DNA of 64,000 nucleotides, taken from Hyphomonadaceae bacterium. GTDB lineage: Bacteria; Pseudomonadota; Alphaproteobacteria; Caulobacterales; Aquidulcibacteraceae. Positions 18,081-26,027 of the stretch are shown here, one piece after another. The position numbers and the translations under genes were made by a program. The stretch's first letter is position 1; every line of letters starts with the position of its first letter. Under the pieces are notes generated by a model. That model saw only the letters and a program-made list of their open reading frames with translations. It made no database searches and was not told the origin of the DNA. The stretch covers positions 146,758 through 210,757 of the forward strand of contig JAEUMQ010000023.1 in assembly GCA_016791425.1 (NCBI GenBank), in the 5' to 3' direction.

Positions 18081-18298
18081 CGTACTCTCAGCGCCCACGG
18101 CAAGTGGTCTGCGCGGCGCGCCGCCTTCCTGAAACATGATATCGCCTATCCCTCGGGCCCGCGCCTGATTGCGGCCCCTCGCCTGCTTGCGGGTGCTCAA
18201 ACGTCAATGCCGCAGCGAGCATCGCGGTTCCGTCCGGGCGGGCATTCACGCAGCGCGCAGGAATTCTCCAGCCGAACCCTTAAATGGCGGAGACGGTC

Positions 18299-18323
18299 GG
18301 AACCCATTGAGGCAAACTTCGTT
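18299..18323 (+). promoter_or_regulatory. Sigma-EcfG-type promoter
   Basis: GGAAC (18299-18303), a 16-base spacer and CGTT (18320-18323) match the alphaproteobacterial general-stress sigma factor consensus exactly. The site ends 24 bases before the ATG of the PRC-barrel gene, an appropriate distance. Confidence 0.75.
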
Positions 18324-18347
18324 GAGGAGCCGAACAGGAGAGCTTCG

Positions 18348-18713
18348 ATGGCCACCGCAACGGGACATACTCAGGCAATCCGCGCCAAGAAGGTGATCGG
18401 CGCCTCCGTGTGCGATGCGGACGGCAAGAAGATCGGCAAGGTCGAGGATGTCGTCCTCGACAAGCTCTCGAACACCATCATGTTCGCGATCATAGGCTTC
18501 GGCGGCGTTGCAGGGCTCGGGGAGAAGTTCCACCCCGTGCCCTGGTCGATCCTCGACTACGACGAATCCGAGGACAGCTACCTGATCGACCTGACGCAAG
18601 ATCAATTGAAGGCGGCGCCGGCAGACACGATGGACATGCTCACCCGGGACGACGGGCGCGCGTTTCGCGATCTCAGCTACGACTATTACGGGGCCGAGCG
18701 ATATTGGCTGTAG
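18348..18713 (+). CDS. PRC-barrel domain protein
   Basis: This 121-residue soluble protein is a single PRC-barrel: IRAKKVIGASVCDADGKKIG, VEDVVLDKLSNTIMFAIIG, and VPWSILDYDESEDSYLIDL are the characteristic beta-strand pieces. ACAGGAG gives a good ribosome site. It lies directly behind a perfect EcfG-type promoter, so general-stress induction is likely. Proteins of this kind in alphaproteobacteria are often highly expressed in stress but have no assigned activity; photosystem-type function is not implied. It is followed by a tiny DESFPASD protein and a GH130 gene. Confidence 0.87.
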   Translation: MATATGHTQAIRAKKVIGASVCDADGKKIGKVEDVVLDKLSNTIMFAIIGFGGVAGLGEKFHPVPWSILDYDESEDSYLIDLTQDQLKAAPADTMDMLTRDDGRAFRDLSYDYYGAERYWL

Positions 18714-19037
<324 letters not shown>

Positions 19038-19076
19038 GCGCGCCCGCGGCGCGAGCGAGCAACTGGGCGGGACTGA

Positions 19077-20354
19077 ATGGGACTATTGCGGACGTATGAC
19101 CTCCGACTGCTCGCGACGCCCTCGCGCGTCGTGATCCGTCCGTTTCATCTCGCGCCGGAGCCTCGCGACCTGAACCCCACGCAGGCGGGGCGCGCGCATC
19201 GCATCATCGAGGCGGTCCGGGCGATGAGCGATGCGGAAGCCGCACGCGAGCTGGCGGCCGTCGACGCGGATTTCGCGACCCGGCATTGGCAGTCGAGGCT
19301 GGTGCACCGAACGCGGTTCGAGCGCCTCGCAAGAGAGCTCGGCATCGGCGAGGCGCTCAGCGAGGACAAACGGCTGCTCATCGGCGCCTTCTTCTGCCAC
19401 GAGTATTCCTACGCGGCGGCCGCAATCATGAACCCTTCGATCGTGCCGCACACGGACCAATCCGGCTTGATGGAAGGAGACCAGCGCTTCATCCTCTCGG
19501 TGCGCACGGTTGGCGAGGGGCACATCTCATCCATCGCGTTTCGCGAAGGGATCTTGAAGGCGGACGGCGAGCTCAATCTCTGGCCCCTGCCCGATCTGAC
19601 GATCGCCGCGGAAAGCGAGGACGGCGGCGCCGACCGTGCGGTCATCGCGCGGCGGCCTCCGACCGTGCCGATCTCGGGGCTCGTCATCTTTCCTTTCACC
19701 CGCGCGCAGCGAAACGGCCTGGAGGACCTGCGGCTCGTGCGGTTCGATGACGAGGGCGAGGAAGTCTATTACGGGACGTACACGGCTTATTCCGGCGCCG
19801 AGGTGCGCTCCGAACTCTTCACGACCCGCGACTTCACCACTTTCTCCCTTGAAACGATGGAGGGCGAAGCGGCGCGCCATAAAGGCATGGCCCTCTTCCC
19901 CAGGCGTATCGACGGCGCTTACGCGATGATCGGGCGTCAGGACGGCGAGAGCATCTTCTTCATGCAGTCCGACGATCTGCGACGGTGGGACGGCGGCGTC
20001 CGCATCCTGGCGCCCACATTTCCGTGGGAGCTGGTGCAGATCGGCAATTGCGGCTCGCCGATCGAACTCGACGAAGGCTGGCTCGTGCTGACGCATGGCG
20101 TGGGCGCGATGCGGAAATACGCCATCGGCGCTGCGCTCCTCGACAAGCGCGACCCGACGAAGGTCCTGGGGCGCCTCGCAGAGCCGCTGCTGTCGCCGCT
20201 CAACGAGAACCGCGAAGGCTACGTCCCGAACGTCGTCTACACCTGCGGGGCCATGAAGCATGGCGACCGGCTTTTCATGCCGTTCGGCGTCGCCGACAGC
20301 TCCGTGTCCTTCGCTCTGGTCGAGATCAGGTCGCTGCTGGCCGACATGCGCTAG
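19077..20354 (+). CDS. GH130-family beta-mannoside phosphorylase/hydrolase-like protein
   Basis: At 425 residues this matches GH130, five-bladed beta-propeller enzymes acting on beta-mannosides, usually by phosphorolysis. Family-like segments include MNPSIVPHTDQSG, EGDQRFILSVRTVGEGHISSI, RNGLEDLRLVRFDDEGE, and LITHGVGAMRKYAIGAALLD-type sequence near the C-terminus. The first 100 residues are a helical extension seen in one GH130 subgroup. No signal peptide is seen, so it acts in the cytoplasm. It is 39 bases after the DESFPASD gene on the same strand and near the GT4 fusion, which may make its substrate. Specific linkage is not predictable here. Confidence 0.82.
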   Translation: MGLLRTYDLRLLATPSRVVIRPFHLAPEPRDLNPTQAGRAHRIIEAVRAMSDAEAARELAAVDADFATRHWQSRLVHRTRFERLARELGIGEALSEDKRLLIGAFFCHEYSYAAAAIMNPSIVPHTDQSGLMEGDQRFILSVRTVGEGHISSIAFREGILKADGELNLWPLPDLTIAAESEDGGADRAVIARRPPTVPISGLVIFPFTRAQRNGLEDLRLVRFDDEGEEVYYGTYTAYSGAEVRSELFTTRDFTTFSLETMEGEAARHKGMALFPRRIDGAYAMIGRQDGESIFFMQSDDLRRWDGGVRILAPTFPWELVQIGNCGSPIELDEGWLVLTHGVGAMRKYAIGAALLDKRDPTKVLGRLAEPLLSPLNENREGYVPNVVYTCGAMKHGDRLFMPFGVADSSVSFALVEIRSLLADMR

Positions 20355-20389
20355 GCGCGGCGCCCCTCGGCCGGCGCTGCGCCGCGGTT

Positions 20390-20803
20390 TCAGCCTGCGT
20401 GATGCATCGGCCCGCCTGGTTTGGCCCGCATCACCAGGAAGGACTTGTAGCAGTCGAAATAGGCGAGCAGCAGGAACGAGTGCACCGCCAGCGTCAGGCT
20501 GCCGCCGATCAACGGCCGCGTGTTCGGAAACTCCAGATAGAGGCACACATAGGCGACCATCAGAGTGACCGGATAGCCCACGATCAGCGCGAGCGGCACA
20601 TAGAGGTTCAGGAGCATTGAGACCCCGACGACGAACTCGATGGCCTTCACGACCCAGATCACATTGCTCGTGACGAGCGCCCCGAGAAGCTCGCGCGGAA
20701 TTTCATTGTGCCCCATCGGCATGTCGGGAGAGATCCCGCGTAGACCGCTCATGATGAACCAAACGCCGAAGATGAGTCGCGCGACGAGTATCGCGTACTT
20801 CAT
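20390..20803 (-). CDS. DoxX-like membrane protein
   Basis: This 137-residue integral membrane protein has four predicted helices (about 5-22, 48-68, 70-92, 102-122) and the DoxX-type N-terminus ILVARLIFGVWFIMSGLRG. It converges on the GH130 gene. DoxX relatives act with thiol-oxidising or respiratory partners in some bacteria, but most are uncharacterised, and nothing here identifies a partner. Confidence 0.75.
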   Translation of the reverse strand: MKYAILVARLIFGVWFIMSGLRGISPDMPMGHNEIPRELLGALVTSNVIWVVKAIEFVVGVSMLLNLYVPLALIVGYPVTLMVAYVCLYLEFPNTRPLIGGSLTLAVHSFLLLAYFDCYKSFLVMRAKPGGPMHHAG

Positions 20804-20854
20804 GTCATATCTCCCCCAAGCAAATTCCCGCGGCGGAACGCCGAACGGCCGCGC

Positions 20855-21811
20855 TTACTCCCAGCCGGTCTTCGTTCCGTAAGGCACGCGCGCGCCGGAC
20901 ACCTGCACGCCTTCAATCTGTCCCCTCCGGATGCGGAATATCTCGCCGGCATGGGTATCGCTGGGCGGGGTCGGAAAATTCAGGGACGTGACGCCCGGAA
21001 CGTTCCTGATCTCAACGGTCTGAATGTCGCCCCTATGCACGAAAGTCGGAAACGAGAAGACCATGCTCGCCTCTTCGTCCACGATCAGAATTCGTCTCGG
21101 GTCGAGCGCGTTGATGTGGCGGAGCGCATTGGTGCTGATCTGGTCGGCGCAGCCCATTGCGCGATAGGCTGTCCAGAAGGTCCGATCATGTTCGCTCATG
21201 CGCGCAAGGCGCTCTTCCGGCATCGGCGCATTGCTGGTCCGCTCGGCGCTCTCGTAGCGCTCACAATTGGGACTAAAGGGCGCGATCGAGCCGTCCCCCT
21301 GCTCCAAAGCATTAAAATAGGCGTCGGCAATGCGCACCATTTCCGACCTGGAAACGCGCTCCCTGCGCGGCACGGGGCGCTTGAAGATTTCGGCCGTGGT
21401 CAAGGCGGCGATCGCACGCGGCGGCAGATAACGTTCCACGCGATGTTCGATCTCGGTGATCCTGCCGTCTTCGACCTTCAGACGAAGAATTAGGATCACC
21501 GGAACGTCGTTCTCGGCGATGGCGCCGAGAAAGCCCACTTGGCGGTTCAGCGGATCGGCCGCCATGATCGCCAGATCCCACCGACTGGGCCCGGCGCCGT
21601 ACCACAATCCTTCGCCCACCCGAATGCGGGCAGCGTTCTCTGTGAACTTGGCGTCCGACGCGATGGGCGCGCGCGTGGGATCACGTGCGGCGAGCGCGGC
21701 AAGGTATGTGTTCGCAACGCCCACAAGGCACGCGCGGTCGCACGCGAACGCGGCGCCGCCCTGCGTCCACAAACAGAATGCGGCTGCAAGCGCAGCCAAA
21801 GTTCGGATCAT
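20855..21811 (-). CDS. Secreted NTF2-like double-domain protein (hypothetical)
   Basis: About 318 residues with a Sec signal peptide of roughly 24 residues (LAALAAAFCLWTQGGAAFA). The mature part begins CDRACLVGVANTYLAALAARDP and reads as two NTF2/SnoaL-like units (about 25-165 and 170-318), with hydrophobic strands and a final EIFRIRRGQIEGVQVSGARVP. ATG at 21811 follows GGGAGG. It is transcribed away from a TonB-dependent receptor and shares a 215-base divergent promoter region with it, containing a perfect 12-base palindrome. I do not recognise an enzyme; a periplasmic lyase or binding role in breakdown of the receptor's cargo is possible. Confidence 0.65.
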   Translation of the reverse strand: MIRTLAALAAAFCLWTQGGAAFACDRACLVGVANTYLAALAARDPTRAPIASDAKFTENAARIRVGEGLWYGAGPSRWDLAIMAADPLNRQVGFLGAIAENDVPVILILRLKVEDGRITEIEHRVERYLPPRAIAALTTAEIFKRPVPRRERVSRSEMVRIADAYFNALEQGDGSIAPFSPNCERYESAERTSNAPMPEERLARMSEHDRTFWTAYRAMGCADQISTNALRHINALDPRRILIVDEEASMVFSFPTFVHRGDIQTVEIRNVPGVTSLNFPTPPSDTHAGEIFRIRRGQIEGVQVSGARVPYGTKTGWE

Positions 21812-21897
21812 CTCATTGCCTCCCGATCGCCGAGATATCGCCGCCAGGATTCGGCGCGCGGCGCTCTCGCTCTTGGTCCCATTCAATTCACAAGAAG

Positions 21898-21909
21898 TTG
21901 ACATGTCAA
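21898..21909. promoter_or_regulatory. Operator-like palindrome TTGACATGTCAA
   Basis: A perfect 12-base palindrome sits in the divergent region between the secreted NTF2-like gene (start 21811) and the TonB-dependent receptor (start 22027). Short palindromes of this size in such positions usually bind dimeric repressors. No regulator gene is adjacent. Confidence 0.45.
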
Positions 21910-22026
21910 TTGTTTGGGTGTCAGGTGACCACAATCGGGCGTAGTCGGCCCCTCGCGCCATCGGCGAAAGCACGATTGGCGCGTCGCCGATTGCTGCACC
22001 AAACAAAGAAATAAAAGGGGGAGGAA

Positions 22027-24921
22027 ATGAACAAGCTGACCTACGATTTCGCGCGCGGATTGCGCACAGCATTCACGCTGGCGGGAACGACGTCATTGCT
22101 TGCGCTCGGGCTGGCCAACGGCGCGCTCGCGCAGACGTCGGAACCTGAGCAAGAGCTTGTTGTCACGGGCACACGCATCCAAGGCGTCGCCGCCGTCGGC
22201 TCGTCGGTCATCAGCGTGGGACGCGAAGACGTTCAGCAGGCAGGCGTCAGCAATACGACGGATCTCCTCTTCAAGGTGCCGCAGATTGCTTCCTACAATT
22301 CGGAAGGACGCCAGGGCGGCCCGAACCTCGGCGGTTCGGCGCTCAACGTCACGTTCGCCAATTCGCCCGACATTCGCGGCTTCGGGGCCGCCTCGACGCT
22401 GAGCCTCGTCAACAATCACCGCATGCCGCCGATGAGTCCGAACCTCAACGTGTTCGATTCCGAAGCAATTCCGGTCATCGCCTTGCAGCGCGTGGAGGTC
22501 GTCGCCGACGGCGCCTCGGCGATCTACGGCTCGGACGCCGTCGCCGGCGTGATCAACTACATCATGCGCAAGCCGTTCGACGGCTTCGAGGCTTCAGCGC
22601 GGTACGGCTATTACGACGACGTCGAGAACTATCGCTACAGCGCGGTGTTCGGCCACACCTGGGACACCGGCGGCATCATGATCGCGGGCGAGCACGCCCA
22701 TCGCGACAACCTCCCGGCCTCGGCGAGGCCGGAATTCTACAACGACGATTTCCGTCCGTATGGCGGAGCGGCGCCGCCGGACCAAGGCTTCCCGGGGAAC
22801 GTCACGATCGGCGGCCGGGTCTTCCCGATCCCGGCCAGCAACACGAACGCGCTCACCTTCGCCGAGCTCGGAACTGCTGGCACGCGAAACTATACGAGCC
22901 AATGGTTCGGCGCGGACGCGATGCCGCGCGCCGATGTGCAAAGCTACGTCGCCAATTTCGAGCAGGATTTGTGGAGCGGCGTCGAGCTTTTCGCGGACGG
23001 CGTCTATTCCAATCGCGACTACTGGTTCCGGCTGCCGCGCGGCGGCACGTCCATGACGGTGCCGCACACGAACCCGTACAGTCCCTGCAACCCGCTCAAC
23101 GCAGGCCCCAATCCGCAGGCGGTGGTTTGCAGCGGGACCTCGGCGGCCGTCACCTACAATTACGCCGCTGATTATCCGCCGCTGCGCGAGGGCTACGAAC
23201 GCATGTTCAATGTCACCGCCGGATTGCGGTTCGAGCTTCCGGAGGAATGGAAAGCCGAGGCCTATGTTTCGATGGGCGGCTCTTCGGCGCGCTCCAACAA
23301 TTTCGTCATCAACACCTCCCGCCTCAATGCGGCGCTGGCCGGCAACGGCACCGCCACCGGCAGCTCGGTGCCGGGCCTTCCGGCGTTCAACCCGTTCTGC
23401 GGGGGCGTGTCCTGCAACAACCAGGGGACGCTCGATTATGTCGGCGCCTACAACAACAATGGGCACAATTTCGAACGGACGATGTACTCCACGAACCTGA
23501 GCGGCCCGTTCTCGTTCCTGAGCCTGCCTGGCGGCCCGGTGCGTCTCGCGGTCGGCGCCGAGTACTATCGCGACGCCTTCGAGAACATCGTGAACCGCAA
23601 CGATCAGACGGCTGCCGGGACGCCCGTGTTCACGGTCGCGAAGAGCCCGATCCGAAAGGTCACGTCCGCGTACGGAGAACTCTATCTGCCGCTGGTCGGA
23701 GCGGACAACGGCGTTCCGCTCGTGCACAGCCTCGAGCTCACCGTCGCCGGACGGTTTGAGGACTATAGCGACGTCGGCGAGACCTCCAATCCGAAGTTCG
23801 GCTTCAATTGGGCGCCCGTCGAGGAGGTGACCATCCACGGCAGCACCGGGACATCGTTCCACGCGCCGAGCATCGGCGACCTCAATCCGGCCAACACAGT
23901 CGGCCTGCAAGGGCGCACGCTCGCCGGCTCTTCGATCACTGCCCCGGGCTACACGGGCCCCACCGGCACGGTGTCGATCGCCGCGCCGATCGGCGGCAAC
24001 ACCGTGCTCGTGCCGGAAACTGCGCGCACGTATTCGCTCGGAATGGATTGGCGGCCGGAGAGCTTTGCGCCGGGCCTCGAGCTTGGCTTCAACTGGTATC
24101 AGGTCAGGTACGAGAACCGCGTCGGCACCCAGGCCTACGACGTGGGGCCGGCCGTCGGGCTCAACGATCCGGTCTATTCCGCGTTCGTCATCAAGAACCC
24201 GCGCTTCTGGACCAACGCGACGATCAGCACCGCCTTGTTCGACCAATTGCTCGCGTCCCTATCCAATACCGCGGTCCCGGTTCCGGTCATTCCCGGCGCC
24301 TATACCCAATATTCCTCGGTTGTGGGGCGCGCGCCCTCCGGGGCAGCGGCCGATCCGCTTCAGGTCTTGGCCATCATCGACGGCCGCCGCAACAACACCG
24401 GCATCATCGAGACGTCCGGCGTCGATTTCACCGCTTCGTACACGCGCGAGACTGATTGGGGCTCGTGGCATGTCGGCGGCGTGGCGACATGGGTGCAGAC
24501 GTTCGACTTGGCCCCGGTGCCTGGCGCGCCGTCGGAGGACCTTGCGGGAATGTTCACTGGCCCCATGACGTTCTCGGGCCGCGCGCAGTTCGGCGCCGAA
24601 GTCGGCGGCTTCTCCGGAACGGTGTTCGTGAACTACCAGACCGGCTACGACATCAACCGCAAATACATCCCGCCAGCTGCGCCCGCGCAGTATCTGCAGG
24701 TGGAGTCGCTGACGACAGTGGACCTGACGCTCAGCTACGAGACCGATTCCGATCTTGGCGGCGGACTGAGCGACATCCGATTCACCTTCGGCGTCCAGAA
24801 TCTGCTCGACACCGATCCCCCGCTGGTTCTCAACAATACCTCGCCGGCGGTCCTCTTCGATCCGAAAGAGGCGTCTGCGCTTGGGCGAGAGCTTTCGTTC
24901 ATGATCAGCAAGAAGTTCTGA
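22027..24921 (+). CDS. TonB-dependent receptor (large, 964 aa)
   Basis: An outer-membrane transporter with a signal peptide ending in ALAQ (about residue 36), a TonB-box-like QELVVTGTR, a plug with VADGASAIYGSDAVAGVINYI and a long barrel ending SFMISKKF. It is homologous along its length to the receptor at 8494-11361, including the LSLVNNHR and SLVNNHRMPP region and the NPTFWTQ/NPRFWTN repeat-like loop. A strong GGGGGAGGA site precedes the ATG. A secreted NTF2-like gene diverges from it and a secreted metallo-beta-lactamase-fold gene follows by 74 bases, forming an apparent uptake and hydrolysis unit. Confidence 0.93.
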   Translation: MNKLTYDFARGLRTAFTLAGTTSLLALGLANGALAQTSEPEQELVVTGTRIQGVAAVGSSVISVGREDVQQAGVSNTTDLLFKVPQIASYNSEGRQGGPNLGGSALNVTFANSPDIRGFGAASTLSLVNNHRMPPMSPNLNVFDSEAIPVIALQRVEVVADGASAIYGSDAVAGVINYIMRKPFDGFEASARYGYYDDVENYRYSAVFGHTWDTGGIMIAGEHAHRDNLPASARPEFYNDDFRPYGGAAPPDQGFPGNVTIGGRVFPIPASNTNALTFAELGTAGTRNYTSQWFGADAMPRADVQSYVANFEQDLWSGVELFADGVYSNRDYWFRLPRGGTSMTVPHTNPYSPCNPLNAGPNPQAVVCSGTSAAVTYNYAADYPPLREGYERMFNVTAGLRFELPEEWKAEAYVSMGGSSARSNNFVINTSRLNAALAGNGTATGSSVPGLPAFNPFCGGVSCNNQGTLDYVGAYNNNGHNFERTMYSTNLSGPFSFLSLPGGPVRLAVGAEYYRDAFENIVNRNDQTAAGTPVFTVAKSPIRKVTSAYGELYLPLVGADNGVPLVHSLELTVAGRFEDYSDVGETSNPKFGFNWAPVEEVTIHGSTGTSFHAPSIGDLNPANTVGLQGRTLAGSSITAPGYTGPTGTVSIAAPIGGNTVLVPETARTYSLGMDWRPESFAPGLELGFNWYQVRYENRVGTQAYDVGPAVGLNDPVYSAFVIKNPRFWTNATISTALFDQLLASLSNTAVPVPVIPGAYTQYSSVVGRAPSGAAADPLQVLAIIDGRRNNTGIIETSGVDFTASYTRETDWGSWHVGGVATWVQTFDLAPVPGAPSEDLAGMFTGPMTFSGRAQFGAEVGGFSGTVFVNYQTGYDINRKYIPPAAPAQYLQVESLTTVDLTLSYETDSDLGGGLSDIRFTFGVQNLLDTDPPLVLNNTSPAVLFDPKEASALGRELSFMISKKF

Positions 24922-24939
24922 GCGCGGATTGCGAAGGGG

Positions 24940-24957
24940 GCGGAGCTAGGGCTCCGC
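24940..24957 (+). terminator. Stem-loop after TonB-dependent receptor
   Basis: GCGGAGC-TAGG-GCTCCGC is a perfect 7-pair hairpin 18 bases after the receptor stop. No T-run follows, so it may be a partial terminator or an mRNA-stabilising hairpin before the next gene. Confidence 0.4.
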
Positions 24958-24995
24958 TCCGTTGCGCATGCGGTCGCGTCGCTGGGGAGGGAAAC

Positions 24996-25991
24996 GTGAG
25001 AAGGTTCTTGAAGGCGCTCTGCATCTTGCCGAGCCTGCTCCTGGCTTCGCCCGCGGTCGCTCAGACGACCGCCAGCCGGATCGACGCGCACATTGAAACA
25101 GCCAAGGTCGCCGCGGGCCTCGATTGGCGCAACACGTTCGTCAATCTGTGTCTTCCGGCCACGCCTTTGCCGCCGAACTTTCCTCCGCCCACGCCGGCGG
25201 TCGCGCCCGATCCGGCGGGCTGGTACGCGCCGCCGCTCAAGGTGTTCGACAACCTCTACTGGCTCGGCACGCGCCAGCATTCGTCCTGGGCCCTCCAAAC
25301 CAGCGAGGGGCTCATCATCATCGACACCAATTTCCACTGGGCCACCGATCCTGAGATCGTGAGCGGCCTCCTCACGCTCGGGCTCAATCCGCGCGACATC
25401 AAGTACGTCCTCATCAGTCATGCGCACGGCGACCATGACCAAGGCGCAGCGACGCTGCAGAGCCGTTACGGCGCCAGGATCGTGATGGGCGCACCCGATT
25501 GGGAGGACACCCTGCGACGGCCGGCCGACGCGCCGGGCGGCGTGCCTCGGCGCGATATCTCCGTCGGACGCGACGGCATGAACCTGACGCTTGGCGACAC
25601 GACCGTCCGCATCGTTCCCACGCCAGGCCATACGCCGGGGACTCTGTCCTATGTCTTCCCGGTCAAGAACGGGAGCGCCACGCTGATGGCGGCCTATTCC
25701 GGCGGCACCATCATGCGCGGCTTCGGCGCCGACCCGGCGCGCTGGGACGAATACATCGCATCGCAGCGGCGCATCGCACGGGCAGCCGCGGACGCCAACG
25801 CGACCGTCATGCTTTCCAATCACAGCGAGTTCGACGGCGCCTACACCAGGGCGCGGCTCATCCCCGCGGCACGCCAGCTTGGCGAGGACCATCCCTTCAT
25901 CGTCGGACGCGAGAGCGTGCAGCGCTATTTCACGGTCATGACGGAATGCGCGATGGCCGCCAAGTTGCGCGCGACAGCCCCGCAGCGCTGA
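24996..25991 (+). CDS. Secreted metallo-beta-lactamase-fold hydrolase, subclass B3-like
   Basis: About 331 residues with a signal peptide (VRRFLKALCILPSLLLASPAVAQ). All zinc ligands of the B3-type pattern are visible: H142, H144, D146, H147 (SHAHGDHDQG), H212 (TPGHTPGT) and H276 (LSNHSEFD). This is compatible with a B3 beta-lactamase, but the same set occurs in lactonases and other periplasmic hydrolases. The GTG start at 24996 follows GGGGAGGG. The gene is in line with the TonB-dependent receptor upstream, so catabolism of an imported ester, lactone or amide is at least as likely as antibiotic resistance. Confidence 0.85.
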   Translation: MRRFLKALCILPSLLLASPAVAQTTASRIDAHIETAKVAAGLDWRNTFVNLCLPATPLPPNFPPPTPAVAPDPAGWYAPPLKVFDNLYWLGTRQHSSWALQTSEGLIIIDTNFHWATDPEIVSGLLTLGLNPRDIKYVLISHAHGDHDQGAATLQSRYGARIVMGAPDWEDTLRRPADAPGGVPRRDISVGRDGMNLTLGDTTVRIVPTPGHTPGTLSYVFPVKNGSATLMAAYSGGTIMRGFGADPARWDEYIASQRRIARAAADANATVMLSNHSEFDGAYTRARLIPAARQLGEDHPFIVGRESVQRYFTVMTECAMAAKLRATAPQR

Positions 25992-26027
25992 CGTGCCTCC
26001 GGGAAGCCGGAGATCGTAGACAAGTCG

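Noticed and set aside
18207..18231. Possible EcfG promoter for the GT4 fusion on the minus strand (GGAAC-N17-CATT)
   Set aside because: The -10 is CATT instead of CGTT; too weak to claim on its own.
22594..24246. A long minus-strand open frame inside the receptor at 22027-24921
   Set aside because: Same mirror effect; composition is low-complexity Arg/Glu/Val and no ribosome site is present.
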